Below, piece after piece: positions 9,490 through 21,241 of a stretch of 64,000 nt of DNA. The stretch covers positions 186,001 through 250,000 of the forward strand of contig NW_021940922.1 of NCBI RefSeq assembly GCF_004337985.1, read 5' to 3'. The notes under the pieces are model-generated. The model did not search any database. It saw nothing but the letters and a program-made list of their open reading frames with translations, and was not told where the DNA came from. This stretch comes from Pyricularia pennisetigena (Eukaryota; Ascomycota; Sordariomycetes; Magnaporthales; Pyriculariaceae). The translations under genes and the position numbers were made by a program. The first letter of the stretch is position 1, and every line of letters begins with the position of its first letter.

Positions 9490-10589
9490 TTTACCTTTTA
9501 AATTTTAAGGCATTATTTAATTAATTCGTTAGCTAATTACCCATTACACTTCCTTTGCTTGCAGATATTGGATTTTTGTTAGCCTAATACCAGCCGCATT
9601 ACCCGGATTTACCCTGCACAGGTTAATTAATAAGCAATTTATACCGACTTTATACCAAAAGTTGAATTAAAAATGAAAAAGCTCGTGTTTTGGGCGATTT
9701 ACGCATTTGAAATACCTTATACAACATGCCTAGTTTGGATTATTACCAACGAATAACCAAACTAGCTACCTGGCTTAATAGTTGATTCCGTGGGTTAATA
9801 TTATGCAAATCGGGGGTTCGAATCCGGGGGTTATTATAATTTTGGGGGTTTTTTCCAATTTGGGGGTTCGTCCATTTCGGGGGTTACAGGTCGGTATAAA
9901 GGGTTTAGTTATCCAGGGGGTTTATATCCGGAGTTCGAATCGGGTAAGGACATAAAGGGGATCTTCTTTTTAAGGTTTTATTTTTATATATTTTTCTTTT
10001 CCGACTTTATGTGAATAATAGCGAAAAAGGGGGTTTTAATTATATGCATTATTCAACATGTAATGGGTCCACTTTCATTTGTATAAAAACCATAATAAAT
10101 ATTGCCGAAATGGGGTTATTGGGGCTGTCGGATTTTTTATTGCACTTTGTATATATTGCAGGAGTTGCGATTTAAAGTTAGCGAATAGGGTTTCACCCTG
10201 TACCGGGTTTAATACCCACCCTACATTTACGAATTAGCTACCCTATACAGAGTTGAAATTTTCACCAAATTAGCAAATTAGTGCGAACCCAGAAATGGTT
10301 TGTATGGAAATAAGGGTGTTTTTTTAACAACGTATACAAAATAATTTTTCGGAAAATCGTGTGCGGCACCGGAACGCTTTCAGGGGTGCGGACCCCCATT
10401 TTGATGTCGGAAAGTATATAAGGGAGACAAAGCAAAGTCTCCCCCACCAATGAACTAAATCTATTGGTCCCAAAATTAGTGTATTTAGTGCATTTAAGCC
10501 CTGTAATTACAGGTTTTTACAACGTAACTAGCACTACGCCGCACCTAGGCTAGTGCCTAAACCCCTGTTAGCAACCCATATTGTTAACA
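9490..10589 (+). other. Non-coding 3' tail of copia 1 with tRNA-like motifs and terminal hairpin
   Basis: No gene seen. The whole 1.1 kb has an inverted copy at 16441-17640 at the end of copia 2, so it belongs to the element. Near 9755-9835 it has a tRNA-like arrangement: an A-box-like TAGCTACCTGG, a B box GGTTCGAATCC, and flanking 7-base strands AATAACC and GGTTATT that are perfectly complementary like an acceptor stem. A second B-box-like GTTCGAATCGGG follows near 9930. The end folds as a hairpin (TGTTAGCAAC and GTTGTTAACA) and closes with TAACA. I could not find this sequence at the 5' end of copia 2, so I do not call it an LTR. Confidence 0.55.
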
Positions 10590-11189
10590 GGGGGTATTAT
10601 TTTGATATCCGGTTATAAAATCGGGATAAAGGTTTGGAGCGTAATTAAGATAAAATTTGGCGATATATCCTAATTTGTCGCACTTAAAGCATTTACCACT
10701 TTTGGAATCCTTACGAGGTTTTTTATATTATATCGCGTTAAAGTTTATAGGCCTGCTATATATTTCGTAGGGAATAGTATATTGGCGAAACGGTTTAGGG
10801 TATTGGTATTTGCGTCCCATATTAATTTATCGCAAAACTGGTCCCTATACGTTGCGTTTTTCGCGTCGTTCGAATTTTCGTTCGTAAAATCGGTTATTAA
10901 TTTCAACTCCTAATTTTACGTATTCGGCTAGGGTATCGGGTCTTTTTTTTAACGAATTCGTTTTTATTTTTTTTTTAAACCCCGCATAAAAGCGTACTAT
11001 TAGGGTTTCGGGGCCCAATGGTATATTGGTAGTAATTTATCGAAACTTACGAATATATTTGGATGCCGATTTGGTTAAAATAAAGCGTACCAATTTACGT
11101 TTAACCGTGCGTTTTTCGTTTGGGTCACCGAATGCTTTTTTAAAACGTTTTTTGAATTTTTCGTAATCGTCGAAAATGCTGTTGGTTTT
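10590..11189 (-). mobile_element. G2c: fragment of gypsy element G2, gag part (degraded)
   Basis: Minus-strand translation gives the end of a gag with a CCHC-type knuckle (KCFKCDKLGYIA, last positions mutated), then reading rightward the gag core up to 11189. The same sequence occurs on the plus strand in G2a (about 13890-14470). It starts at the CCCCC point where copia inserted (10590-10594) and is cut at 11189/11190 by element A. It is RIPed. An inversion between the two copia copies explains why it is in opposite orientation to G2a and G2b. Confidence 0.7.
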
Positions 11190-11322
11190 TAGTCTCAGTG
11201 CTCAGACTAGACCCCCCTGCTCCGCAGTGGGGACCGAGCGCTCCATGTACCTTTTAACCACATAGCTTTTCGACCAATTACATTGGCCGAAAAAATCGCG
11301 CTCGTTCTAGTCTGAGGACATC

Positions 11323-11448
11323 TTGTCGCATTTCGCCGTTCATGGCGGTACCACCAACGATAATTTGTCGCATTTCGCCGTTCATGGCGGTACCACCAAC
11401 GATAATTTGTCGCATTTCGCCGTTTATAACGGTATTATTAATAATATA
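11323..11448. repeat. Three subterminal 42-bp tandem repeats of element A
   Basis: Units start at 11323, 11365 and 11407 with a period of exactly 42 bp. Each contains TTGTCGCATTTCGCCGTT followed by (C/T)ATGGCGGTACC. The first two are identical over most of their length, the third has CA-to-TA type changes. Diverged versions of the same motif lie near 11490 and, in reverse, at the right ends of B (19755-19870) and near 60590-60700. Placement next to the terminus suggests transposase-binding repeats. Confidence 0.8.
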
Positions 11449-12045
11449 CCTAATATTGCGATATCGCTAATAATTATTTCATTAATATAAGGATGATTTG
11501 TGGTATTCTGCCGTTTATAGCGGGTATATACAAAATATTCGCATTATAATGGCAAAAGAAAATATTGTACCTATAGCATGCAATTGAATATTCGTATAAA
11601 AAAATAAATAAAGATTTTAAAAATATATAATAATTTGCGTTAGATTTATTGGAGTTTGTTGAGTACTTCAGTGCCGGCCGCGTCTTTATAACCACTGTAT
11701 ACGAAAAGATGTTAAAATATTGAGTAAAATTTGTATTTTTTTATTATATTTATTTTTTTTTTGAATAATAGTATATAATATTAATTTTAATTTTAGTTAC
11801 AGTATTAATAGCCTAGCAGACCTAATACTGCAAGGTGCATGCAATTATCGATTGAAATAAAAGTTTTATTAATATGTTTATATTAATTAACATTTTGTTA
11901 AAAACCTGAAAGATTTACGCAAATACTGGTAAAAGTAAAAGAAAGTTTAATTAAGGCATTATTTTATCAATTGAATACAGAGCCTTAATGTACTTTCTTT
12001 TTATAAATTTTATTTAATTAAATAAAGCAATAAATATAAAAATAG

Positions 12046-12700
12046 TACACATTTAGCATTTCTTTATATAAAAAAACAAAAAGGGCCGGTATTGTAAATC
12101 GGGTTTTACGTTGACGTTTATTCATATACATTATCCACTTCTTCAAATTTTGGTTTTTTTAATGTTGAAATTGGTAAAAATGTAAAAGCATTTCAATTGC
12201 AAAATATATATAAAATTGGATATACTTTACCTATCCGCATATTTAACGGCTTATATAATTAGATATATGTACAAAGATGTGATATTATATAAAATATATA
12301 TATACCACCCCCCACGTGCAAAAACCATGAAATTTGGCTGCAAAACAAAAATAATATAAAATTAATTAAACAAAGCAAAAGAATTTATAAAATGCACATT
12401 TAGCATTTCTTTTTATAAAGCAGTTTTAAAGCCGATATTATCAGTGAGACAAGATTTGGACGTTTGTTTATATACGTAATCAAATCTTTGAAGTTTTGGC
12501 TTTATTATCGTGAAAATTGGTAAAAATATAAACGAGTTTCGATTGTAAATTATATATAAAAAAGTATATACTTTGCCTATCCGCTTATTTAACTGCTTAT
12601 ATAATCTGGTATATGCACCAAAATTTTGATATAACAATATATAGATATATACGACCCTCCACGTGCAAGAATTATTAAATTTGGTCAAAAATCAAAAATA
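12046..12700. repeat. Two-copy tandem repeat (period about 353 bp) inside element A
   Basis: The string CACATTTAGCATTTCTTT occurs at about 12048 and again at about 12401, and the following 300 bases (a conserved CTTTACCTATCCGCAT / CTTTGCCTATCCGCTT segment and a CCACGTGCAA segment) match with many transitions. Related sequence occurs inverted in B at about 18600-19230. No open frame of credible length is present. Confidence 0.65.
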
Positions 12701-13088
12701 ATATCAAAGAAAATCGAAAATCGAAAAAAAAATCGAAAAAACAGTACCGCCATGAACGGATTAAGGGCAGGTGGTATCGAATTTGGCCATTATAGCAAAT
12801 AATAAAATAAATTGAATTGCTGCTAATAGTGGTATTAAACGCTATTTACAACGATAATTTATTTTTTCAATATTATGCGTGGTTGTGGAATAATAAAGGA
12901 GTTTCGGTTAAAAAAAGGCCAAAAATACCGCCATGAACGGCGAAAATCGACAAGTTGTCCTCAGACCTGAACCAGAGCGTTCTTTGGATGGACCCACAGG
13001 TACATTGCAAAGCCGCAATTGAGCCACGAAGTGGAGCGAAGTGGATCAATCGTGGAGCTCTGGGTTTCAGGGATGAGCCCTGAGACTA

Positions 13089-13445
13089 CCAAAAAACACC
13101 AACCGGCAGAAAATAGGATTATATAAGGACCCAGTTACGTAATAGCACGTAACCACCAAAAGGAGATTTCGGTTAATCTGTAAAACCTCGATGGAAAATT
13201 ACAAATTAAATAGATTAGGAGAGATTATATTAGAAATATAATTTATATAAAAGACATTTATTATGATATAAATAAAATTTAGTGTAGGATTATTTGGCAG
13301 CAATTAACTTACTATTCACCCCAAAATTGATTATAATTTCACCCCAGTTATCAAGACCCCCAATTACCCAGTTAAAGCGCTTAGTTGCTTTAACCCATTA
13401 TATTTTACCTTAAAAACAATTACCCGACATTTTAATCGTAATATT
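13089..13445 (+). repeat. Partial 5' LTR of G2a
   Basis: Aligns with 60160-60532: shared landmarks are AACACC(A/G)ACCGG, TTACGTAATAGCACGTAA, TGTAAAACCTCGAT, TTTCACCCCAGTTAT, TTACCCAGT and TTAATCGTAAT. The left part of the LTR is missing at the junction with element A. The right edge is approximate, placed where the two copies stop matching. Confidence 0.6.
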
Positions 13446-13699
13446 TCAATTACTTTTGTTTAAAATTTTGCTTTAAAATATACCGAATAATATCGCCGAA
13501 ACGATGTTTCCAATAAAACCATTTTTTAAACCCTTTTTACCATTAACGTTCCGGCTAATGCTAACGTTTTGCGCTAAATAATCGCGACGCTCCAAACGGA
13601 AAATCGACAATTCCAGGAACGAATAACCGAACAAATTAATCAAATTAATATAAATTATATTAAATATTTTCTATCATTACCCTATGATAGTACCCCAGG

Positions 13700-14560
13700 T
13701 ATTTTGCAGGGATTTTTTACAGAAACCCGGGTCTATTTTCACTTTAACGAAAACAATTTTGATAATAACGTAGATAAAATTACCTACGCAATTTCGTCAT
13801 TAAAGGGCGATGCGTTCGTTTGGTTCGAACTAGGCCTACGAAATTATTTGGACTACGATAAGGAAAGAAAACTGTTAAATTGAAACCAACCGCATTTTCG
13901 ACGATTACGAGAATTTCGAAAAATGTTTTAAAGGAATATTCGGTAATCCAAACGAGAAACGCACGGTTAAACGTAAACTGGTGAGCTTTATCCAAACCAA
14001 ATCAGTATCCAAATATATTAGTAAATTTCGATAAATTACCGTTAAATTATTATAGGGCCCCGAAATCGTAATAATACTCTATATACGGGATTTAAGGAAA
14101 ACATTCAAAACGAAATTGCTAATAAAAAACGACCCGATATTTTAACCGAGTACGTAAAACTAACAATTGAAATGGATAACCAATTTTATGAACGAAAATT
14201 GGAACGACGCGAAAAACGTAACGCATAAGGCCAATTTTGCGAAAAAACAATAAAAGACGCAAATACTAATACCCTAAACCGTTTCGCCAATATAATATTT
14301 CCTGCGGAATATATAGCGGATTTATGGATTTTAACGCGACGCAGCATAGAAAACCTCGTAAAATTCCCAAAGATGGTAAATGCTTTAAATATAATAAACC
14401 GGGATATATAGCCAAATTTTATCCTTAGAATATTCCACGCCTATATCCCGATTTTGTAGCCGGATATTAAAATAATACCCCCGATTTTAAAAAACCCCGC
14501 AACTAAACGCTATTACCCATTAATAAATATAACCGGATGAATATAACCTAATAAACTGAA
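13700..14560 (+). pseudogene. gag: Gag of G2a (degraded)
   Basis: Broken frames translate to a retrotransposon-gag core (FTETRVYFHFNENNF, SSLKGDAFVWFE near 13795-13830, TEYVKLTIEMDNQFYERK near 14145-14200) and a zinc-knuckle region near 14370-14430 that is better kept in G2c. A Phe-Trp-rich gag core before a knuckle is typical of Ty3/gypsy. Stops are TAA/TAG at expected Gln/Trp. CCCCC at 14468-14472 is the undisturbed version of the copia target site. Confidence 0.6.
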
Positions 14561-16440
14561 CCATATACTACGGTAATAATTATATAACCTATAATAGCGC
14601 AAAAATGGACGCAGGATAGTACCTGCAAAAGTTTAAAAGTATCCGGACCCAAGTAATAGGAAACCGCGTATTGATTAAAATTAGACCATTAATATAATCA
14701 CGCAAACAAAACGCCAAATCACCCGAATTGTCGGAATTAAATATTTTAGAAAGATTAGAATGAAAACTATTAGGATAAACCCACCGCATCCGAATGACCC
14801 AACAAGCCCTAATAAACGGATTCAATAACGAATTAAAAAACGAATCTAGCGAAAAAAAGGTTATATTTTTAAATTTATATAATGTAGCAAAGGGAAGCAA
14901 CTGTTATATATATGAAAAGGAGTTTATCGACTTATACGAAGCCGACCAATTAATGCAATTCCCCGGAATGTTATTTTAAATATAAATATAAAACCCCATA
15001 CGACCGATTGATCCAATTTTCGGAGACCACCCGACTTTGGATATTAAATATCCCAAATATACGGAAATCTTTGGGGCAAAATGTTTTTAAAAAAATTGCG
15101 GATTATATTTTAACAGGAAAATAGTCCACGATTTTTTCCCACGACGACGCAAGATAATAAATATCGACGAAATATATACCATTATTAAATTACCCAATTG
15201 GGAAATTGAAATAAGATTTAACACCGAACCAGCGGTAATCTTTACCCCTTGTAACGACTACCTTATGTTAAGCTATAACTAAAAACTATTTGCATGGTAC
15301 GAATGCACCCGAAACATATATAAAATATCTTTATTTACCAAAATATCAATATAATACGAAATAAGGTTACGATAACCAGGACCCGTACCAATGACCTGAA
15401 TCGTGTGGAACCCCAGCGTAAAAGACAACGAAATACCCACGAACATACGAAAATGATTTCCACCAATAGGATACGGATTTAATAAAATTAAAATTAAAAG
15501 CAGTTATACGCCCCGAAACAAAGAAAATAAAAATTTGAGACGCGAGTCCAACAAATTGAAAAATTAAAAGGGCCAGACAGTAGTAGAAAAAACGAAATAA
15601 AAACCCTAGAAGCTAAGTAAACCACGAAGGCAGTACGTGAATGTATATCCCTAAATATATAATTTGATGGGAAACTTATACGAGCGCTTTTTAATAACGG
15701 AGTATAAAGTAATTATATTTCCCTAAGGATCGTGAAAAAACGACGGATATTTTGGTAATCAAAAAGAGAATTATACCGATTGCAGACCGTAGAAAAAAAG
15801 GCAGTTTTACTCGGGAATAGCACCATTGAAATAAAGACCGTACATTTTTGAATGCAAAACTCTGGACGAAAAAAATAAATTACTTTGGATATTATGAAAA
15901 TAGCGAATAAAAATATGATTTTAGGAATTCCTTGGTTTAAAAAACGCAACCGTCGGATAAATGGGACTTTAGGCCAGATTTAATAGGAGAAGCACCTAGT
16001 CATCAAACGATTTTTAGTATAGCAGGGTTTATATAGGAAATACAAGGTACGGAAAAATTAAATAAAGCAAATGGCATATTTCTAGGAAGGACGATTAACC
16101 CCGGAGCCAATATTGGAAAAAGGCGACTATTTACGGGCCAGAACCGATCCATTTATACAATATTGACCACGAAAGAACAAACTAAAAACGGTAAAATCCA
16201 AGAAAAATATTAAATTTATATACGATTATTTAGCTCAAAATTCGAAACAGGATTACCCGAATATAGCCCATTAGACCACGAAATACCGATGAAAGAAGGA
16301 GCCCAACCAAAATTCCATGAAATATACGGTTTAAATCCAATATAAATGGAAGTTTTAAACGAATATTTCGCAAAAAACCTTAAAAAAGGTTGTATTAAAC
16401 CATTAATATTACCAACGAAATACCCAATCTTATTCGTACC
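14560..16440 (+). pseudogene. pol: Pol of G2a: protease region to start of reverse transcriptase (degraded)
   Basis: Parallel to G2b at 26220-28085. The end reads EYSPLDHEIPMKEGA, YGLNPIQMEVLNEYFAKNL and KYPILFVP, the well-conserved lead-in to the gypsy reverse transcriptase. The protease active site is not readable through the mutations. The frame is cut by copia 2 at 16440 just before the KENGKLRL-type motif. Confidence 0.6.
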
Positions 16441-17640
16441 TGTTAACAACATGTGTTGCTAACAGGGGTTTAGGCATTAGCCTGGGTGTGGCGTGGCACT
16501 AGTTGTATTGTAAAAGCCTGTAATTACAGGGCTTAAATGCACCAAATCGTTCACTAAAATGGTTAACTAATTTTGGAATTAATAAATTCGATTCATTGGT
16601 GGAGGCAATTTTGCTTTATTTCCCTTATATATTTTCCGACATCGAAATGGGGGTCCGCACCCCGTAAAGCGTTCCGGTGCCGCACACGGTTTTCCGAAAA
16701 ATTATTTTGTATGCATGGTTAAAAAAACACCCTTATTTCCATATAAACCATTTTTGGGTTCGCACTAATTTGCTGATTTGGTGAAAATTTCAACCCGGTA
16801 TAGGGTAGCTGACTCGTAAATGCAGGGTGGGTGTTAAACCCGGTACAGAGTGAAACCCCATTCGTAAACATTTTAAATCGCAATTCCTGCATTACAAAAT
16901 ATAATAAAGAATCCGACAGCCCCAATAGCCCAATTTCGGCACTATTTATTGTGGTTTACATACAAATAAAGGCGGACCCATTATATGCTAAATAACGCAT
17001 ATAATTAACACCCCCTTTTTTGCTACTATTTACATAAAGTCGGAAAAAAAAGTATATAAAAAATAAAACCCCAAAAAAAAGAGAGATCCCCCTTGTGTCC
17101 CAACCCGATTTGAACTCCCGACATAGACCCCCTGGATAATTAAGCCTTTTGTACCGACCTGTAACCCCCGAAATGGACGAACCCCCGGATTGGAAAAAAA
17201 ACCCCAAAATTGTGACAACCCCCGGATTCAAACCCCCGACTTACATAATATTGACCCACGGGATTAATTATGAAGCCAGGTAGCTAATTTGGCTGTTCGT
17301 TGGTAACAGTCCAAATTAGGCATATTATATAGGGTATTTCGAATGCGTAAATCGCCCAAAATACGAGCTTTTTCAATTTCAATCCAACTTTGAGTATAAA
17401 GGCGGTATAAATTGCTTATTAATTAACCTATACATGGTAGATCCGGGTAACACGGCCGGTATTGGGCTAAAAGAATCCAATATTTGCAAAGAAAGGAAAT
17501 GTAATGGGAGATTAGTTAACGAATTAATTAAATGCCCTAAAATTTAGTAGGTAAAAACTAAGTTTTTTGGGGTTTAAACCTTATAAATTGGAAGCGTTAA
17601 GGGTTTTATTAGGCCATTACCGGTCATTTTTTTGGATTCC
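16441..17640 (-). other. Non-coding 3' tail of copia 2
   Basis: Inverted copy of 9490-10589, ending at 16441 with TGTTAACAAC and the matching hairpin arm TGTTGCTAACA at 16453-16463. It keeps the tRNA-like motifs (GGGGTTTGAATCCGGG in minus sense). No gene is supported; the open stretches on the minus strand here are in low-complexity G-rich or AT-rich sequence and have no counterpart in copia 1. Confidence 0.55.
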
Positions 17641-17699
17641 AGGTATTTTATGGTTAAAAGTCCTTTTGTAATTAACTGCCGTACGAAGTGAAATTTTTA

Positions 17700-18204
17700 T
17701 AACGTATATTCAATACGTTGGTGGTGCGTAGGGTTGTATGCGTTAATTATAAAACCTGTATTATTTCCAAATATTGCAAGAAAGCCTTTTATATGTATTC
17801 CAACTTTTATAAACAGGTTTTTAAGCCGTCATGCTTTACGCAGGGCTTCTGCTAAGGCATCGGTTTCGGTTATTGGATTGTTTAAAACTATAGTATTAAC
17901 TTTTTTGCATTTCTACGTTATAGGGCCCCGAAATAGGGTATATAAATATCCGTAAATGGACTTTGAATTTTCCCTAGCCCCGGCTAAATCGCTATTATTA
18001 AAACCCAGTAATTTAAGGCCTTTAAAACCCTTAATTAAAAAATTGGGTGGTAACTCGGTTTTAAATATTTTATTTCCGTAACAAATAAATAAGGATTTAA
18101 TACCCGCTAAATACCTTGATAAGTTTTTGATTACCGTTAAATTAATTATAGTAGTTTTTGTTAAAAGACGTCAAAGCTATTAAACCGTGAAACCGATATC
18201 CGGG
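17700..18204 (-). pseudogene. Copia 2 RNase H (degraded)
   Basis: Inverted relative of 8820-9220. Minus-strand reading contains the same GYLY, FSDSD-like and LLRYL segments in degraded form. The plus-strand open stretch at 17734-17955 is a shadow. The element B target duplication (ATATCCGGG) lies at 18196-18204. Confidence 0.6.
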
Positions 18205-19996
18205 TAGTCTCAGGGCTTATCCCTGAAGCCCAGAGCTCCACAATTGAGCGTGGCTCAATTGCGGCTTTGCAATATACCTGTGGGTCCGTCCAAAGAACGC
18301 TCTGGTTCAGGTCTGAGGACAATTTGTCGATTTTCGCCGTTTATGGCGGTATTTTTGGCCTTTTTTCGACCGACACTCCTTTATTATTCCACAATTACGC
18401 AAAATATTGAAAAAAGAAAATATCGTTGAAAATAGTGTTTATTACCGCTATTAGCAGCGATTTGACTTATATCATTACTTATTATAACGGCCGAATTGGA
18501 TACCACCTGCCCTTAATCCGTTCATGGCGGTACTGGTTTTTCGATTTTTTTTCGATTTTCGATCTTTTTTAATATTATTTTTAATTTTGAACCAAATTTC
18601 AAAATTTCTGCGCGTGGAAGGTTATATATACATATTTACCGTTGAGTCAAGCTTTGGTGCATATACCGCACTATATAAACAGTTAAATAAACGGATAAGC
18701 TAAGTATATATTTTTTATACATAATTTACAATCAGAATTCGTTTATATTTTTACCAATTTTGACGATAATAAAACCAAACTTACAAGGATTGGATAACGT
18801 ATAAAGACAGACGCTTACACTAGATTTAGCTTGAGATATTCGCTTTGAAAAGTCTTTTATATCAAAAAATGCTAAATATATATTTTTCATCGATTTTTTG
18901 CTTTATTTAATTCATTTTATATTATTTTATTTTGCGGCCAGACTTTCTGCACTTTGCACGAAGGGGTTAATATATGTTTATATAATACAACTCTCCAATT
19001 TGGTATTTATATCGAATTATATAAGCCGTTAAATAAACGGATAGGTAAAATATATGTAATTTTATATATAATGTACAATCGAAACGCTTTTATATTTTCA
19101 CCAATTTGTACAATAATAGAGCCAAAACCCCAAGGACTTAATAAAATGTATTAAGAAACGTCAACGTGGAATCCAATTTGTAATACCCTTCTATATTACT
19201 TTTTTATAAAAGGGAATGTTAAACTGTGCTATGTTTGTATTTTTTGCTTTATTTAATTAACCAAAATTTACAAAAATTAGATTGAATGACGATTATATAT
19301 AAGCCTACACCCAGATAGCTGTGTCAGTGTGTTTTGTTATTTGAAAGTTATTTGCGTAAATTATTTAGCTTTTAAATAAATTGATAAAAAAAAAATACTA
19401 ATAAAAGCTTTATAGTAAACGACAATTGTGTGCATTTTGTAATTATAAATCCGGTAAATAATAGCATCTTTATTTGGGTTCAAATAAATACTATACTGCA
19501 TAATTCAAAATAATAATCAAATAAAATAAAAAATTACAAATCTTACTTAATATTTTAATATCTTTCCGAATAAATTGGATAAAGAAATGCCCTTCTCAAA
19601 AAAAGGATTGTCAAAATCCAATCAATCTAACACAGGTTAGCTCATATTTTTACGATATTTATTCAATCTTATATCCGAATCTTCAATTGTATACCGTGGT
19701 TATACCATTTATATTATTATTATAAAGTGTATAGAATATATATACCCGGTACAAACGGCGAAATGCGATAAATTATCGTTAGTAATACCGCTATAAACGG
19801 CGAAATGCGACAAATGATTGTTGGTAATACTGGCGTACCGCCATAAATGGCGAAATGCGACAAGATGTCCTCAGACTAGAACGAGCGCGATCTTTTCGGC
19901 CAATGTAATTGGTCGAAAAGCCATGTGGCTGAAAGGTACATGGAGCGCTCGGTCCCCACTGCGGAGCAGGGGGGTCTAGTCTGAGCACTGAGACTA
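18205..19996. mobile_element. Element B: 1.8 kb non-coding member of the TAGTCTCAG family
   Basis: Begins TAGTCTCAGGGC and ends GCACTGAGACTA. Flanked by ATATCCGGG (18196-18204) and ATAGCCGGC (19997-20005), an imperfect 9-bp repeat. Copia 1 (8820-8850) shows the corresponding empty site. Behind the outer ends is a longer inverted repeat: 18314-18355 (GAGGACAATTTGTCGATTTT then CGCCGTTTATGGCGGTA) against 19834-19873. The interior is AT-rich with no supported gene. Same orientation as C. Confidence 0.8.
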
Positions 19997-21100
19997 ATAG
20001 CCGGCCGGGATAATAGCATTGAATATATAAAGGTGCCAATAATACGCTGTAATAATTTAACTTTGAGCGCATTTACGGGCTTACCCCCGCTACAATTTAG
20101 CATATCCGGTTATAAGGGAACAAATATAGGTTTGCAATCAGTTAATCCGAACGTTACTAATATTTTTTCTATATATTGATTTTAATGGAGCCAAAATAGG
20201 CGTTTAGGCCTATTTTTTATAATTTAAACGTTTAAAATATAGGCTGCAGGGCCCCTGTTTTCCAACGCGTATATTTTATTAAAACGGGTTTTTAAATCCT
20301 AAATATATTGCAGTTTAGGACCTATTAGCAGGTTATCGTTTATCAAAGTAGGGATAAAATGTTTGGATTTGACGTCATAAAAAACTGCGGGATTAAAGAT
20401 TAATGGTTTAAAACCTTTTTTAAAAGATAGGGTTTTGAGTTTGTTTTACCATTTTTTTGGACCCTGTTTCAAACCGTATAACGCCTTTTCCAACTGTATA
20501 ACCTGCAATTTTTTCGGATTATAACCCATTTCCACTAAAGTTCTAGCGGTGGCAGTGTTACAATTTTTGACCCATTCGTTAAAACCGTTTGGAATTTGCA
20601 AATATATGTTTACGTCGGTAAAATCATGATTGAAAAACGCACCGATAAATTTGATTTGTTTTATTTCCCAATTTTGTGTATTAGCTATAATTAAAAGTAT
20701 ACGCTAGGTAAATGGTATATTAGTGTTAGCAAAAGCTTCGATATAATTTATTCCTTCGACCTGTTAAAAACCCCTAATAATAAACCTAAGTTTATGTTTT
20801 GTAGGTTTATTATTTTCATCTTTTTTTAATTTAAATACCGGCCGGGTAAAAACGAGTTTACGGCTTATAGGTATTTTAATTATAGGGAGAAAACGGAAAG
20901 TTTTTGCAGTAACGATCTGGTCGAATTTAAACGCCAAAGCAGTTAACCATTTAGCATTTTTAGGGCTATTTAACGCCTACTAGTAATTATTTGGTTTACC
21001 GTTTTTAATGGGCTTTTTCTTTATTTTTTTGGGCTTAAAAACAAAAATATTGCACGTAATTTATATCCATTAAATTTGGGGTTTCGAACTGCGAATTGAA
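19997..21100 (-). pseudogene. Copia 2 reverse transcriptase (degraded)
   Basis: Inverted relative of 7800-8820. Plus-strand landmarks: CTGTTTCAAACCGTATA at 20464-20480, the complement of the YGLKQ codons, and AAACCGTTTGGAATTTG near 20582, the complement of the QIPNGF codons. Stops interrupt every frame. The end nearest B carries the continuation that B split. Confidence 0.65.
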
Positions 21101-21241
21101 TTCCATATTCTATATTTTAGGTGCTGAAAACACCGGAATTTCCATTATTTTAGGTACTGGATTAGGTACCGCTACCGTTATAGGCTTTAGGGGGCGAACA
21201 GTAGGCTATACAGGCCTGGCGGGCACTGTACTTTCAGGGTT

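Larger units (their letters stand above)
4566..10589 (+). mobile_element. Ty1/copia-type retrotransposon, copia 1 (RIP-degraded)
   Basis: Plus-strand order: leader, gag-proximal/protease, GAG-pre-integrase, integrase, reverse transcriptase with YGLKQ, RNase H, non-coding tail. Integrase before reverse transcriptase is the copia order. A second copy lies inverted at 16441-26120. Frames are broken by TAA/TAG where Gln or Trp is expected, which indicates RIP. The 5' end is cut off by G1 at 4565/4566 and must resume left of the window. The 3' end at 10589 (TTGTTAACA) is followed by five G, which is half of a CCCCC target duplication whose other half flanks copia 2 at 26121-26125. Confidence 0.85.
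11190..13088. mobile_element. Element A: 1.9 kb non-coding member of the TAGTCTCAG family
   Basis: Ends are TAGTCTCAG and CTGAGACTA. The left end (about 150 bp) matches in reverse the right end of B (19840-19996) and of C; the right end (about 140 bp, 12950-13088) matches in reverse the left ends of B and C. So A lies in the opposite orientation to B and C. The interior is AT-rich with no supported gene. Flanks differ (G2c gag on the left, G2a LTR on the right) and show no target duplication, so A marks a recombination junction or a rearranged insertion. Probably non-autonomous. Confidence 0.75.
13089..16440 (+). mobile_element. G2a: 5' part of gypsy element G2 (degraded)
   Basis: Starts in a truncated LTR (13089 to about 13445, matching the 3' LTR of G2b at about 60160-60532), followed by gag and the start of pol, and is cut at 16440 inside the reverse transcriptase by the 3' end of copia 2. 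G2b at 28080-28100 shows the uninterrupted sequence. RIPed throughout. Confidence 0.75.

Noticed and set aside
16441..17330. Helicase-type (Helitron) 3' end because of the terminal hairpin
   Set aside because: No CTRR end after the hairpin and no AT target; it is the conserved end of the copia copies.
18205..19996. B (and A, C) as Fot1/pogo elements with TA target duplication
   Set aside because: TA does flank GTCTCAG...CTGAGAC, but the duplication extends to 9 bp beyond the TA at C and B, which pogo enzymes do not make.
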